Origin: Chrysochromulina tobinii
Taxonomy: Eukaryota; Haptophyta; Prymnesiales; Chrysochromulinaceae
DNA: 16,794 nucleotides
Direction: 5' to 3'
Assembly (NCBI GenBank): GCA_001275005.1
Contig: JWZX01001817.1
Coordinates: 1 to 16,794, forward strand
Position 1 is the stretch's first letter. The number at the start of each line of letters is the position of its first letter. This document shows, piece by piece, positions 16,160 through 16,794 of the stretch. A program made the translations under genes and the position numbers. Under the pieces are notes generated by a model, which was not told the DNA's origin, searched no databases, and saw nothing but the letters and a program-made list of their open reading frames with translations.

Positions 16160-16794
16160 ATGGCGCAGACGAAGAAGATGGAGGAAAAGTGGCAGCGCAT
16201 CCTCAAGGAGTGCCAGAAGAAGCCGGAGAACAAGTCATGCTTTGATTGCATGGGCCGCGGCAACCAATATGTTGTGCTCAACTTCAACACCTTTGTGTGC
16301 ACCGCGTGCTCAGGCATTCACCGTGAGATGCAGCACAAAATCAAATCGGTCGGGATGTCGACATTCACCACGGATGAGATCAAAGCCGTCGACGCCGGAG
16401 GCAACGACAAGGCCCAGAAGATGTGGATGGCCAAGTACGATGCGAGGGATGGCGCGGTCCCGGCAGAGGGGGAGGTTGAGAAGCTGCGCGCCTTCCTGAA
16501 GCGCAAGTACCAGGAGAAGCGCTGGTACTCTCAGTCGCCCGGCGCCACACCGGCAGTCCACCCATTTAGCGCTGTCTTGGGCAGCGTAGCGCCTAAACTT
16601 GTCGTCGGTGGGCCAATGCCGGCAGCGGGAAGCACACCGGCAGCGGCAGGTTCCCCAAGATCGCCCACAGGAGCAAGCACTTCGAGAGCGCCTGAACAGT
16701 CGCAAACAGTCCCAGCGCACGTGTGGATGTGGGAGGATGGTGCTGTTGGCAGCGGGGCGTGGCAGCTCTTCGACACCGCCTCGGAGGAGACGTT
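16160..16794 (+). CDS. AGFG-type ArfGAP with a C-terminal WWE-like motif (3' partial)
   Basis: The frame opens at ATG 16160 in good context (CCACAGATGG) and stays open to the window end, about 211 residues. The ArfGAP zinc finger is complete: C27-x2-C30-x16-C47-x2-C50, with arginine finger R55 in SGIHREM. The segment KIKSVGMSTFTTDEI resembles the AGFG/HRB subgroup (KSISMTTFT-type) more than classical ArfGAP1. ArfGAPs stimulate GTP hydrolysis on Arf GTPases at membranes; AGFG members act in endocytic trafficking. After a Pro/Ala/Ser linker (about 135-183), HVWMWEDGAVGSGAWQLFD at about 185-203 fits a WWE-domain opening, a fold that in other proteins binds ADP-ribose polymers. The remainder lies beyond the window, so the WWE call is provisional. 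Confidence 0.85.
   Translation, partial: MAQTKKMEEKWQRILKECQKKPENKSCFDCMGRGNQYVVLNFNTFVCTACSGIHREMQHKIKSVGMSTFTTDEIKAVDAGGNDKAQKMWMAKYDARDGAVPAEGEVEKLRAFLKRKYQEKRWYSQSPGATPAVHPFSAVLGSVAPKLVVGGPMPAAGSTPAAAGSPRSPTGASTSRAPEQSQTVPAHVWMWEDGAVGSGAWQLFDTASEET

Overview
The window looks like nuclear DNA from a GC-rich unicellular eukaryote. Reading frames are broken by short GT-AG introns (about 55-190 bp) with matching phases. The protein families are eukaryotic: a polycystin cation channel, an ArfGAP, a J-protein, a guanidino kinase and SPRY/WD40 domains. Gene density is high, gaps are short, and several introns are built from minisatellites. This mix suggests a flagellated alga; a haptophyte is my best guess, but that is inference and not shown by any marker in the window.

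Layout: (1) 1-5673, plus strand: the 3' part of a giant multidomain gene. Its order is LRR - guanidino (phosphagen) kinase-like domain - LRR - SPRY - LRR - WD40, with three predicted introns. (2) 5674-6511: a convergent gap of degenerate C-rich repeats. (3) 10288-6512, minus strand: a four-exon polycystin-2-like (PKD/TRPP) channel of about 1094 residues with two EF-hands at its N terminus. (4) 10289-10522: a short divergent promoter region. (5) 10523-11259, plus: a small coiled-coil protein with a C-terminal J domain. (6) 11303-13648, plus: a 781-residue SGNH/PC-esterase-like protein that begins only 43 bp after the J-protein stop. (7) 13649-14084: a convergent gap with a (CG)8 tract. (8) 14085 to about 15071, minus: a gene I do not recognise, with a basic C-terminal tail. 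(9) 15093-15955, minus: a Cys-rich / HNH-like / TPR-like protein. (10) 16160 to the window end, plus: an AGFG-type ArfGAP whose C-terminal part begins a WWE-like motif. It is cut by the window edge.

Nothing indicates an operon or pathway shared by these genes. Two genes are calcium or energy related (an EF-hand polycystin and a guanidino kinase-like scaffold), but a functional link would be speculation. The most unusual items are: a kinase-like domain with altered catalytic residues inside an LRR/SPRY/WD40 scaffold; two introns in that gene that share nearly identical 3' ends and look like copies of one introner-like element; a polycystin with its EF-hands at the opposite end from the vertebrate protein; and an apparent ArfGAP-WWE fusion.
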